Positions 7,495-16,753 of a DNA stretch of 54,865 nt are shown one piece after another. The translations under genes were made by a program, and so were the position numbers. The first letter of the stretch is position 1. The number at the start of each line of letters is the position of its first letter. The stretch is taken from contig NZ_VCQV01000013.1 of assembly GCF_007845645.1 (NCBI RefSeq), positions 1 through 54,865 of the forward strand, written 5' to 3'. The DNA is from Leekyejoonella antrihumi. GTDB taxonomy: Bacteria > Actinomycetota > Actinomycetes > Actinomycetales > Dermatophilaceae. The notes beneath the pieces were generated by a model. The model had not been told where the DNA came from. It worked only from the letters and a program-made list of their open reading frames with translations, and searched no databases.

Positions 7495-9147
7495 TCATGA
7501 CAGACCAACCTTCTTCATAAGACGCATACTTCCGGACATCGCCGTCGCCCAAGCCTTCTCAGGCACGCCCTTCGGGATCCCGAAGCCGGTGACGTGCTGC
7601 ACGGTCACGTTCTGCGACTCGGTGTACTTCAAGATGCCCTCGGCGCCGTGCCGCCGGCCGATGCCGGACTGCCCCATGCCGCCCATCGGGGACCCGTTGC
7701 TTGCCCAGGCCGCGGCATACCCCTCGTTGACATTGACTGTGCCGCAACGGATCTGGGCTGCCACACGACGACCTCGCGGGATGTTGCGGGTCCACACTGC
7801 GGCGTTCAGGCCGTATGCCGTGTCGTTGGCGAGTGCGACAGCCTCCTGGTCGCTCGACACCCGGTAGACCGACACCACGGGTCCGAACGTCTCGCCGTCG
7901 CGGCACATCATCTGGTCGGTGACGCCGTCGAGCACGGTGGGTGCATAGAAGTAGGGACCGAGGTCGGGCAACGCCTTTCCCCCAGCCAGCACGGTCGCAC
8001 CCTTGGAGCGCGCGTCCTCGACATGCGCCTGCACCCGGGCAAGCTGCTCGGGCGAGATCAGCGAGCCCATGTCGTTGCCCCACGCGAGCTCCGGGCCGAG
8101 CTTCATCGACTCGACGCGCCCCAGGAAGTGCGTGAGGAACTCGTCGGCGATCGCCTCGTGCAGCACCAGGCGCTCCACCGAGATGCACAGCTGGCCGGCC
8201 GATGAGAACACCGCCCGCTCTGCGCATTCCGCGGCCTTCTTGAGGTTGGCGTCGTCGGCGACGTACATCGCGTTCTTGCCGCCGAGCTCCAAGGATGCGC
8301 CGACCAGCCGAGCGGCCGCGTCGGTCGCGACCTTGCGCCCGGTCGGGGTGGACCCGGTGAACATCACGTAATCCGCCTGCTCGAGCACGGCCGCGCCGAT
8401 GTGCGGACCGTCGCCGAGCACCACCTGCAGCACGTCGGGAGGCAGACCCGCCTCGTCCAGCAGCTCGATTGAGCGCAGTGCGGTGAGCACGGCCTTCTCG
8501 TCCGGTCGCAGCACCACCGCATTGCCGGCGACCAGCGCCGGCAGCGCATCGGTGAGCGACATCGACAGCGGGTAGTTCCAGGGGGCCACGATGCCGACGA
8601 CGCCCTTCGGGTGGCGCAGTTCGACCGACTGGCTCAGCACCGGGATGGCGCCCAGGTGGCGGCGCCGCGCCAGGTAGTCGTTCGCCTTGCGGGCGTAGTG
8701 CCGGCAGACACCGGCGACGTCCAGGACCTCGTCGAAGGCGTGCCTGCGCGCCTTGCCGGACTCCAGCTGGATCAGGTCGAGCAGCTCGTTCTGGTGGTCG
8801 AGGATCAGGTCGTGTAGCCGCAGCAGGATCGCGGCGCGCTCACCGACCGGGGTCTGCGCCCAGGCCGGCTGGGCCGCCCGAGCCAGAGCGTATGCCGCAC
8901 GCACGTCGTCGGTGGTCGAGCTCGGCACCGTGGCAAGCACCCCGCCGGTCAGCGGTGTCACGCTCACCTGGGTGCCCGCGTCCTTGCCGGCCATCACCCG
9001 CCGGCCCAGCCGCTCCCCCAGGCCCGGCCCGACGACATACGGCGGCGGGCTCGGCCGTCGCGGGCCGGCCGGTGCGGGTGTGGGGTGCGACACGGTGTCC
9101 CCTGCGGAGGCCCTCGCCCCGACCGGAACGGTCAGCTGATCGGTCAT
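7495..9147 (-). CDS. succinate-semialdehyde dehydrogenase-like aldehyde dehydrogenase
   Basis: This 550-residue NAD(P)-dependent dehydrogenase turns an aldehyde into the acid. After a proline-rich N-terminus of about 50 residues it has the full aldehyde dehydrogenase fold: GIVAPWNYPLSMSL (Asn in the oxyanion hole), FTGSTPTGRKVA (cofactor binding), LELGGKNAMYV (general-base Glu) and SSAGQLCISVERL (nucleophile Cys). Close homologues are annotated as NADP-dependent succinic semialdehyde dehydrogenase in actinobacteria, but the natural substrate here is not proven. The ATG at 9147 begins MTDQLTVPVG. The gene precedes the GMC oxidoreductase with 55 bases between them, filled by a palindromic repeat. 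Confidence 0.85.
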   Translation of the reverse strand: MTDQLTVPVGARASAGDTVSHPTPAPAGPRRPSPPPYVVGPGLGERLGRRVMAGKDAGTQVSVTPLTGGVLATVPSSTTDDVRAAYALARAAQPAWAQTPVGERAAILLRLHDLILDHQNELLDLIQLESGKARRHAFDEVLDVAGVCRHYARKANDYLARRRHLGAIPVLSQSVELRHPKGVVGIVAPWNYPLSMSLTDALPALVAGNAVVLRPDEKAVLTALRSIELLDEAGLPPDVLQVVLGDGPHIGAAVLEQADYVMFTGSTPTGRKVATDAAARLVGASLELGGKNAMYVADDANLKKAAECAERAVFSSAGQLCISVERLVLHEAIADEFLTHFLGRVESMKLGPELAWGNDMGSLISPEQLARVQAHVEDARSKGATVLAGGKALPDLGPYFYAPTVLDGVTDQMMCRDGETFGPVVSVYRVSSDQEAVALANDTAYGLNAAVWTRNIPRGRRVAAQIRCGTVNVNEGYAAAWASNGSPMGGMGQSGIGRRHGAEGILKYTESQNVTVQHVTGFGIPKGVPEKAWATAMSGSMRLMKKVGLS

Positions 9148-9299
9148 TACTCAAGAGTAGGGTTATCCGCTGCCCAGCGGGGAGCCCGGGTCCCACGAAG
9201 TGATGGAAGTCCCGGCCGGAGCAGGCGCGAATCGCCATCGACGCCTCCTCTGCGAAGACGCGCACGGATCCACCCTCGTCAAGGCGTCCATTTGCAGGT

Positions 9300-9380
9300 C
9301 CAAGAACGGCCGACCTGCGTGTAGCCCCGGGACGTGTAGTAGTCGCACAGCACGGTATTGGACTCCACGCAGTCGGGGCG
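9300..9380 (-). pseudogene. remnant of a GNAT acetyltransferase
   Basis: The translated segment LRPDCVESNTVLCDYYTSRG followed by YTQVG has the pattern of the late GNAT region, where the protein substrate and acetyl-CoA meet. Family members typically read LDC-x-x-N-x-x-L-x-x-YY-x-x-x-G(F/Y)-x-x-VG. The frame is broken on both sides and no acetyl-CoA loop is left. Confidence 0.5.
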
Positions 9381-9845
9381 AAGACGACTCGGGCCCTTTT
9401 GGCTAGCGCGCTTCGGCCCACCTCGGCAGGCTGGCCCCGAGACCCGCACCCGCTGCGGCGCGCTGGACCCACCGCGGGTCCTGCGGATCAAGTCGGGCCA
9501 GCCCGTCAAACCGACGGCTCGCCTCGATCAGCGCCACCAGGCCAGCGAGTCGAGCAGCAGCACCCCATCGTCCATGCACCCATCTGGCACCTTGACACCG
9601 CGTCAAGGACAAGTCGGCCAGACGCACCATACGTTGACACTCGGCGGAGGTATCGCGTGCGACCGATCCCACGCTCAGCTCACGTTCGCCTGCTCGGTCG
9701 CCGTATCCCGTTCGGCGAATGGGGTATGTCAAAGCACTGCCGACGGTTACTCAAAGGCAGGTTGGCTGCTTTCGATATAACCGGCCGAGTGCGGTAGCGA
9801 AGGCCGATCAGGGACCCCACCGCCACGCACGTACGGTCTCCGACA

Positions 9846-9874
9846 TTGACATCAGTGAAACGACGCTGGATATA
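9846..9874 (+). promoter_or_regulatory. probable sigma-70-type promoter for the four-gene cluster
   Basis: TTGACA (9846-9851) is followed, after 17 bases, by GATATA (9869-9874). This is one of the best matches to the vegetative consensus in the window. Transcription from here would give a leader of nearly 300 bases before the first gene of the cluster at 10161. Confidence 0.5.
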
Positions 9875-10160
9875 CGAAAATTGGATGGTATAGGTATGGT
9901 AAAGAACGTCTCTGGGGAGATCGGAATGTTCTAATCTGTTTATGAACCCCGTACCAGAGGCTCGCGCCGTTCGCGCCTCATCCTGCGCGTCGACAAGCGC
10001 TTTTCCTGCACAACCCCGGGCTGCGCCCTTTGTGGTGTAGTCATCTTCTTTCGCCGGTTTAACCGTGCTCATTTCATGGCCTCAGACGGCCACAAGAGTG
10101 GTCATTCGAGGTCGTTTACCGAGCGCGAGGGACCTGCGCTTGCCTCATCGGAGGTTTTTC

Positions 10161-10892
10161 ATGTCTGGACTTTATACAGAACATCTCGACGCAATGGATC
10201 CAGAGTCGCTGATTGTCACCTATCCCAAGACGATGACCCGAGACCAGGCGCTAGCTGCCGCCAAGAAGAGTCCGTCCAACGCGGAGGTTCTCGCAGCGTG
10301 TAAAGACGCCTACCACCAGCACACACCCGCAGTCGACGACACCACCACGGGTTCGATCGCCACGGCCAAAAACCCCGCGAACCGGCAGGACGTGGCCGCC
10401 TCACAGGCCTACAACTGGCACTCAAAGGTGGCTGCGCCGAACCTGACTCAGCCGCTGTTGGCTGCCTCCGACATGGGCGCGGCTCGCAAGAGCGTCGAAA
10501 CCGATGGTGACTTCGCAACCTTCTTCGTCGGCATTGAAGCCAACCTCGATGTGTTCGTCGGTGGGTTCGGCGGCGTTGGCGTGGGCTTCGGGTTCCCCAG
10601 CGGATCTCCGCTGTGGATGGCCTGGGGCGGCATCCGGATTTCGATGAACATCGACGTCGGCATCAACCTGACGGCCGGCATCTTCGTCGAACCGCCGGCC
10701 AAGGTCGCCGGTGACTTCATCGGGATCGAGGTGTCGTGCGAACCGGTCTACGAGGGCCCCTCGATCGGCTTCGGCATCCACCTGAGCACCGACCTGTCAG
10801 AGATCCGCGGATTCTCCGTCGCCGTCGGCGCCGAGCTCGGGCTGCTGCCGGTCAATGCCGCCATCGAGTACGGCCACATCGTCACCAACTAG
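10161..10892 (+). CDS. uncharacterised glycine-rich beta-domain protein, paralogue 1 of 4
   Basis: The family is not recognised. The 243-residue protein has no signal peptide or obvious membrane helix. Residues 1-100 look helical and contain NAEVLAACKDAYHQHTPAVD and a later YNW. Residues 115-243 are a chain of short beta-like segments rich in glycine and valine: FVGIEANLDVFVGGFGGVGV, then WGGIRISMNIDVGINLTAGI, then LSEIRGFSVAVGAELGL and a final YGHI. The start at 10161 is supported by GGAGG 6 bases upstream; an in-frame codon at 10065 has none. It is the first of four tandem genes that share this plan. Alternating hydrophobic and small residues fit a beta-barrel or self-assembling sheet, but that is inference. 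Confidence 0.8.
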   Translation: MSGLYTEHLDAMDPESLIVTYPKTMTRDQALAAAKKSPSNAEVLAACKDAYHQHTPAVDDTTTGSIATAKNPANRQDVAASQAYNWHSKVAAPNLTQPLLAASDMGAARKSVETDGDFATFFVGIEANLDVFVGGFGGVGVGFGFPSGSPLWMAWGGIRISMNIDVGINLTAGIFVEPPAKVAGDFIGIEVSCEPVYEGPSIGFGIHLSTDLSEIRGFSVAVGAELGLLPVNAAIEYGHIVTN

Positions 10893-10915
10893 CCCCAGAC
10901 AAAGGAGCACCACCC

Positions 10916-11614
10916 ATGGACATCACTCTCGGCACGGCCCTCCTCACCGCCGAGCTCCCGCCGCAGATCAGCGAGGCCGTATCCACCGACGCCTCCACCC
11001 CCACAAACCAGCAGATCCTCGACGCGGCCAAGGACTCCTACAAGGTCCACCAAGCGGCGGTCGACGCGCTGACGACCGCCTTGGTCACCGACGTCAACGA
11101 CACCAGCCTGACCGATGCCCGAAACGCTCTAGATGCCACGAACTGGGCTGGCTCGGGCATCTCTCCCACCTGCGTTACGCCGTTCTTTAGTGGCACAGCA
11201 ATGACGACGGCGCTGGAGACGGTCCGTCAGGACACGTCCATCAAGGCAGCCTCAGTCGGCGCGTTCACCGGGACAGGGCCAGGCGACGGACCCGAGGTGG
11301 TCAGCTTTGCTGCGAACCTGCCGCTGGCTGAGGCTCGTGCCGGCCTCATCGTCGGGCTGGACATCTTCCGCAATATCGTGAACGTCGAGCCTGGCCAGAA
11401 CCTGCAGTACGGCCTGTGGCTGAGACCTGTGACGGACCTGCACGACAGCGTTCTCGGCCTGTACATCAACACGACCGTCGGGTCGACACCGGTCAACCTC
11501 AAGATCCTGATGTCCCAAAGCCTGCAGCCCTACGCGTTCGTGTCCAGCACCGGCGCCTCGGTGCCTCTCAAGGTCGGCGTCTTTGCCGGCTCCACCAGCC
11601 AATGGCAGTCCTGA
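10916..11614 (+). CDS. uncharacterised protein, paralogue 2 of 4
   Basis: This 232-residue protein is unrecognised. The N-terminal half is clearly related to paralogues 1 and 3: NQQILDAAKDSYKVHQAAVD aligns with NAEVLAACKDAYHQHTPAVD, and TNW replaces YNW. The next block PFFSGTAMTTALETVRQD aligns with the PLLAASDMGAARKSVETD block of paralogue 1. The C-terminal half is the most diverged: it keeps a VEP motif and a short final strand VPLKVGVFAGS, but lacks the glycine-rich VGG-GG strand. AAAGGAG lies 9 bases before the ATG, 24 bases after the previous stop, so it is in the same operon. No signal peptide is visible. Confidence 0.8.
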   Translation: MDITLGTALLTAELPPQISEAVSTDASTPTNQQILDAAKDSYKVHQAAVDALTTALVTDVNDTSLTDARNALDATNWAGSGISPTCVTPFFSGTAMTTALETVRQDTSIKAASVGAFTGTGPGDGPEVVSFAANLPLAEARAGLIVGLDIFRNIVNVEPGQNLQYGLWLRPVTDLHDSVLGLYINTTVGSTPVNLKILMSQSLQPYAFVSSTGASVPLKVGVFAGSTSQWQS

Positions 11615-11633
11615 CAGCGCAAAGGAGCAAACC

Positions 11634-12374
11634 ATGACCACACCGAAGAGCCTCGGCGACCAGCTCGAAGTCATCACCGCCGACCAGCTGGTCCGCGCCG
11701 GCTCCCTGCACAACCTCGCGCAAACGGCCGGAGGCGCACCCTCCAACGCGCAGATCCTCAATGCGATGAAGACCTTCTACAACGCCCACACCGCGGTTGT
11801 CGACGGGTCCGCGGACAACACCAAGACCGTCGCCCAGAACCAGCCCGAGTTCGTCAAGACCATGAACGGCTACAACTGGCAGCAGCAGCAGCTCGCCGCA
11901 GACGAGCAGGCCACCACACAGGCCGGGATCTTCGGCGACACGAGCAAGGCGGCTGTTGGGGGCATTTTCGATCCGGCCCTGGACGACATCCAGGCAGACC
12001 ACTTGTTCAGCACCATCGGCCTCGGCGTCAGCGCGGACGTCCAGCTCTTCGTCGGGGGTGCGGGCGGGCTGGGTTGCATGTGGGACATCGCCCAACGGGA
12101 ACCTTGCAGGGGCTACGGCTACGCCACCGGTGAGATCGGCCTGCGCTTCACCGCCGAGCTCAACGTGCAGGTGTTCGTCACCAATCAGCTGCCTTCGCAG
12201 ACCGACTTCAACGTGTTCGGACTCAAGGTCTCCATCTCCCTCGGGATCTCTCTGTCGTTCGCGACCTTCTGGTATGGCAACGACCTCACCCTGCTCGGGT
12301 TCGCCGTTGGCGCTGGGGTCGGGTTGGGCGGCGGAGCTACAGTCTTCGGCGGTCACATCTGGAACTTCGGCTGA
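11634..12374 (+). CDS. uncharacterised glycine-rich beta-domain protein, paralogue 3 of 4
   Basis: This 246-residue protein is unrecognised. Residues 1-115 are predicted helical with NAQILNAMKTFYNAHTAVVD and GYNWQQQQL. A linker GIFDPALDDIQADHLFSTIG is shared almost position by position with paralogue 4. The C-terminal 130 residues alternate glycine and hydrophobic residues (VSADVQLFVGGAGGLG, EIGLRFTAELNVQVFV, LKVSISLGISLSF, LTLLGFAVGAGVGLGGG) and end in FGGHIWNFG. Two cysteines lie 11 residues apart in the first beta segment. AAAGGAG sits 7 bases before the ATG, and the stop overlaps the start of paralogue 4 by one base. Confidence 0.8.
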   Translation: MTTPKSLGDQLEVITADQLVRAGSLHNLAQTAGGAPSNAQILNAMKTFYNAHTAVVDGSADNTKTVAQNQPEFVKTMNGYNWQQQQLAADEQATTQAGIFGDTSKAAVGGIFDPALDDIQADHLFSTIGLGVSADVQLFVGGAGGLGCMWDIAQREPCRGYGYATGEIGLRFTAELNVQVFVTNQLPSQTDFNVFGLKVSISLGISLSFATFWYGNDLTLLGFAVGAGVGLGGGATVFGGHIWNFG

Positions 12375-13060
12375 TGGCCACGACCGAGTCATCGAGCGCA
12401 GCATCGAACCTGGCTCCCCTGCAGGCTGCGCTCGGCCCGGGGCCCACCGTCCTCGGCGCGACGTTCCAATGGCCCTGGGACATCGCCAAGAAGGGTGGCG
12501 AACTGTTCTCCCAGGTGTCCGGGGTGGCGTCCACGCTGGCCTCCAGCGCGCAATCGGTCGTCACCTCACCGAGTGGAGCGACGATCTTGGCCAATGTCGC
12601 AGCCGACCCACGGAACAGCACCAACACCGAGCAGGTCCTGAACTCAGGACTTTTCGGCCCAGCGATCAACGCCGTCAAAGCGGACTCCTTGCTGCGAACC
12701 ATGTTCATCGGCTGGTCGGGTGGTGCCCAGGTCGGGTTGTTCGGCGGCGGGGGCGGTAGTGGCGTGGCCTCCGATCTCATCAACCCGAACGCCAAGTCTC
12801 CGGTGGGGTACGGCATGTTCAAACTTGGGATCGGAGCTCAGGTGACCGTCGGACTGCTCGTCGGGGCGATGGCAGTCGAGCCCGCCCAGTTGAACAGTTC
12901 AACGTGCGTCTTCGAGTTCGGAGCCGGGCTCATGGGGATCGGCACCTTCGTCCAGGTCATCATGACGGACCGGCTCGACCTGCTTGGTTTCACTGTGAAC
13001 GTCGGCGCTGGAGGCGGACTCTCCAGCGCTACCGGCTACGGTTCGATCTCCGCCGGGTAG
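12374..13060 (+). CDS. uncharacterised glycine-rich beta-domain protein, paralogue 4 of 4
   Basis: This 228-residue protein is unrecognised. It lacks the clear N-x-x-I/V-L-x-A helical motif of the other three and has a serine- and alanine-rich start instead. It shares the linker (GLFGPAINAVKADSLLRTMF) and the beta-domain with paralogue 3: IGWSGGAQVGLFGGGGGSG, LGIGAQVTVGLLVGAM, VEP, and the closing LDLLGFTVNVGAGGGL with YGSI. The start codon overlaps the stop of paralogue 3, so the two are translationally coupled. There is no signal peptide. It closes the four-gene unit; the next gene downstream, guaB3, is on the opposite strand. Confidence 0.78.
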   Translation: MATTESSSAASNLAPLQAALGPGPTVLGATFQWPWDIAKKGGELFSQVSGVASTLASSAQSVVTSPSGATILANVAADPRNSTNTEQVLNSGLFGPAINAVKADSLLRTMFIGWSGGAQVGLFGGGGGSGVASDLINPNAKSPVGYGMFKLGIGAQVTVGLLVGAMAVEPAQLNSSTCVFEFGAGLMGIGTFVQVIMTDRLDLLGFTVNVGAGGGLSSATGYGSISAG

Positions 13061-13077
13061 AGCGAGACTCCGACTCA

Positions 13078-13179
13078 TCAGTCGAACACCGGCCAGCAGA
13101 TGTCGTTGGGTCGCAGCTGGCCGTCAAGAACCAACTCGCGAATCGCCTCCGTAAGCTTGGTCCCGCTGCCCGTCGTCAC
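13078..13179 (-). CDS. small open reading frame or gene remnant
   Basis: A 33-codon frame starts with GTG and reads VTTGSGTKLTEAIRELVLDG then QLRPNDICWPVFD. The middle (IREL-x-L-x-G-x-L-R-P-x-D) resembles the first helix region of GntR-type regulators, but there is no room for the rest of such a domain. It lies between the convergent four-gene cluster and guaB3. It may be a relic of a deleted gene rather than a functional peptide. GAGA precedes the GTG, which is a weak ribosome binding site. Confidence 0.25.
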   Translation of the reverse strand: MTTGSGTKLTEAIRELVLDGQLRPNDICWPVFD

Positions 13180-13222
13180 TCTCGAAGCGGCCGGTGCTGA
13201 AGGCCGACGGCGGACCGCCCGG

Positions 13223-14344
13223 TCAGCTGCGGTGGTAGGGCGCGACGACGACCTCCACGCGCTGGAACTCCTTCAGGTCGGAGTAGCCGGTCGTGGCCAT
13301 CGCCCGGCGCAGCGCACCGATCAGGTTGGTCGTGCCGTCCGCGGTGTGTCCCGGGCCGTTCAGAATCTCCTCGAGGGTGCCCACGGTGCCGACCTCGACC
13401 CGCTCGCCGCGGGGCAGCTGCGCGTGATGCGCCTCGGAGCCCCAGTGGTAGCCGCCTCCCGGTGCACCCGTCGAGCGCGCCAGCGCCGCGCCGAGCATCA
13501 CGGCGTCGGCTCCGCAGGCCACGGCCTTGACGATGTCGCCGCTCTGGCCCATCCCGCCGTCGGCGATGACGTGCACGTAGCGCCCACCGGTCTCGTCCAT
13601 GTAGTCCCGTCGCGCGGCAGCGACGTCCGCGATCGCGGACGCCATCGGAGCGTGTATGCCGAGTGCGCGCCGGGTGGTGTGCGTCGCCCCGCCGCCGAAG
13701 CCGACCAGGACGCCGGCCGCACCGGTGCGCATGAGGTGCAGCGCCGCGGTATACGTCGCGACACCGCCGACGACGACCGGCACATCCAGCTCGTAGATGA
13801 AGCGCTTGAGGTTCAGCGGTTCCGCCTGGCTGGAGACGTGCTCGGCGGAGACGGTGGTGCCGCGGATGACGAAGATGTCGACACCGGCGTCGACGACGGC
13901 CTTCCAGTGCTCCTGAGTCCGCTGCGGCGACAACGCGCCGGCCACGGTGCAGCCGGATTTGCGGATCTCCTGCAGCCGCTCGGTGATCAGGTCCGAACGG
14001 ACCGGTGCCGCATAGATCTCTCGCATCCGGGCGATCGCCTGGTGCTCCTGGAGGCCCGCAATCTCCGCGAGCAGCGGCTCGGGCGACTCGTAGCGCGTCC
14101 ACAGGCCCTCCAGGTCCAAGACCGGCAGGCCACCCAGTCGGCCGAGCTCGATCGCGGACGCCGGAGACATCACCGAGTCCATCGGTGCGGCCATCACCGG
14201 CAGCTCGAAGTGGTAGGCGTCGATCTGCCAGCCGACCGAGACCTCCTCGGGGTCACGCGTGCGCCGCGAGGGCACCACGGCGATGTCGTCCAGGGAGTAG
14301 GCGCGGCGGCCACGCTTGGCGCGGCCGATCTCGATCTCAGTCAC
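13223..14344 (-). CDS. guaB3: GuaB3 family IMP dehydrogenase-related protein
   Basis: This 373-residue protein has the IMP dehydrogenase/GMP reductase barrel without CBS domains. The N-terminus MTEIEIGRAKRGRRAYSLDD and the segment RRDYMDETGGRYVHVIADGG are typical of actinobacterial GuaB3. The loop that carries the catalytic cysteine in GuaB reads GGGATHTTR here, without cysteine; I recall the mycobacterial GuaB3 loop as also lacking one. GMP reductase activity has been reported for a cyanobacterial GuaB3; whether it holds here is open. It lies directly downstream of guaB on the same strand, with 21 bases between them, so it is probably in the same transcript. The GTG start has no strong ribosome binding site. 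Confidence 0.9.
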   Translation of the reverse strand: MTEIEIGRAKRGRRAYSLDDIAVVPSRRTRDPEEVSVGWQIDAYHFELPVMAAPMDSVMSPASAIELGRLGGLPVLDLEGLWTRYESPEPLLAEIAGLQEHQAIARMREIYAAPVRSDLITERLQEIRKSGCTVAGALSPQRTQEHWKAVVDAGVDIFVIRGTTVSAEHVSSQAEPLNLKRFIYELDVPVVVGGVATYTAALHLMRTGAAGVLVGFGGGATHTTRRALGIHAPMASAIADVAAARRDYMDETGGRYVHVIADGGMGQSGDIVKAVACGADAVMLGAALARSTGAPGGGYHWGSEAHHAQLPRGERVEVGTVGTLEEILNGPGHTADGTTNLIGALRRAMATTGYSDLKEFQRVEVVVAPYHRS

Positions 14345-14365
14345 GCAGGACAGGCTATCCGAGGC

Positions 14366-15949
<1,584 letters not shown>

Positions 15950-16753
15950 TCAGCGGGTGCTCGGGATGCTCGGCGGCGGCGTTGAGGTCGCCGTCGAGGT
16001 CGGCGAGGTGCTCGGAGCCGGCTTCGACGGGGTGGCCGTCGGCGCGGGTCCCGGCCCGTAGGACGGCGGCGGGTTCCGGGTCATCGTCGGGGTGGGCGGT
16101 GACCCGGTCGGGCCGGTCGACGTGCTCGTCGGCGAGGTGCCCGGCGTCGAGGAGGTCGGCGAGGCCGTCGTCGACGAACTCGAACTGCTCCGGGACGTCG
16201 GCGACGTCGCCGAGCTGGAGGAACTGGACGTCCCGGTGGACCGGGTCGACGTGCCACGTGTCGAGGTGCCGACGACCGGCGGCACCCGCAGGTAGGTCGT
16301 ACCGGCGCTCGTCGTGATCACGGAGCCGGGAGGCACCGACGTCGCCGACGAGCTGTCGGAGGAGGTCGTGCTCGACCCCCAGGAGGCGGCCGTCGTGGTC
16401 TCGGTCGGGCCGGCGGGCTGGGTCGTCTGAAGCGGATGGGTGCCGAACACCAGGCCGTGGGTGAACTGGCCGAGCTGGTGGAAGACCGGCAGGTTGGTCT
16501 CGGTCATGGCTGCGGCCACGCCGCTGACGGACATCGCCGCGACCAGCAGCGCGGACGCGGCTCCCACGCGCATCCCGCCGCGACGCACCCGGGCGTAGCG
16601 GCCCGGCGCGAGCTGGTCGTGCTCGTCGATCTCCTCGACCCAGGCCGCGAGCATCCCGGCGACCTCGTCGTCGCCCTTGGCGCGTCGGCGCGCACCGAGG
16701 CTGTCGAGCAACTCGTTGTCGTCGCGGATATCGCGGATCGAGGGAGGTGTCAC
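15950..16753 (-). CDS. rsdA: anti-sigma-D factor RsdA-like membrane protein
   Basis: This 267-residue single-pass membrane protein probably binds and holds the sigma factor encoded just upstream. Residues 1-60 are cytoplasmic and acidic (DDNELLDSLGARRR and MLAAWVEEIDEHDQLAPGRY), fitting the RsdA sigma-binding region. A hydrophobic helix at about 61-86 follows. Residues 90-267 are almost entirely Ser, Thr, Pro and Gly, an extended extracytoplasmic tail that may sit in the cell wall. The start overlaps the sigD stop by four bases. Identification rests on this coupling and on the sigD-rsdA-guaB order known from mycobacteria; sequence conservation outside the first 60 residues is low. Confidence 0.7.
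   Translation of the reverse strand: MTPPSIRDIRDDNELLDSLGARRRAKGDDEVAGMLAAWVEEIDEHDQLAPGRYARVRRGGMRVGAASALLVAAMSVSGVAAAMTETNLPVFHQLGQFTHGLVFGTHPLQTTQPAGPTETTTAASWGSSTTSSDSSSATSVPPGSVITTSAGTTYLRVPPVVGTSTRGTSTRSTGTSSSSSSATSPTSRSSSSSSTTASPTSSTPGTSPTSTSTGPTGSPPTPTMTRNPPPSYGPGPAPTATPSKPAPSTSPTSTATSTPPPSIPSTR

Larger units (their letters stand above)
9148..10160. other. gene-poor accessory stretch with decayed fragments
   Basis: No intact gene is supported here. 9148-9590 holds degraded coding sequence, including the acetyltransferase remnant listed separately. 9591-9607 is a short inverted repeat (CTTGAC, 5 bases, GTCAAG). From about 9700 to 10160 the base composition is clearly AT-richer than the flanks, and this stretch contains a good sigma-70-type promoter. 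A 130-codon minus-strand frame at 9680-10072 has no recognisable motif and crosses the promoter, so it is not called. Confidence 0.6.

Noticed and set aside
9680-10072. A 130-codon minus-strand gene
   Set aside because: It has no motif, crosses the best promoter of the region, and its composition is that of intergenic DNA.
10065-10160. Longer N-terminus for the first gene of the four-gene cluster
   Set aside because: The extra codons are unlike the other paralogues, and a strong GGAGG sits just before the ATG at 10161.
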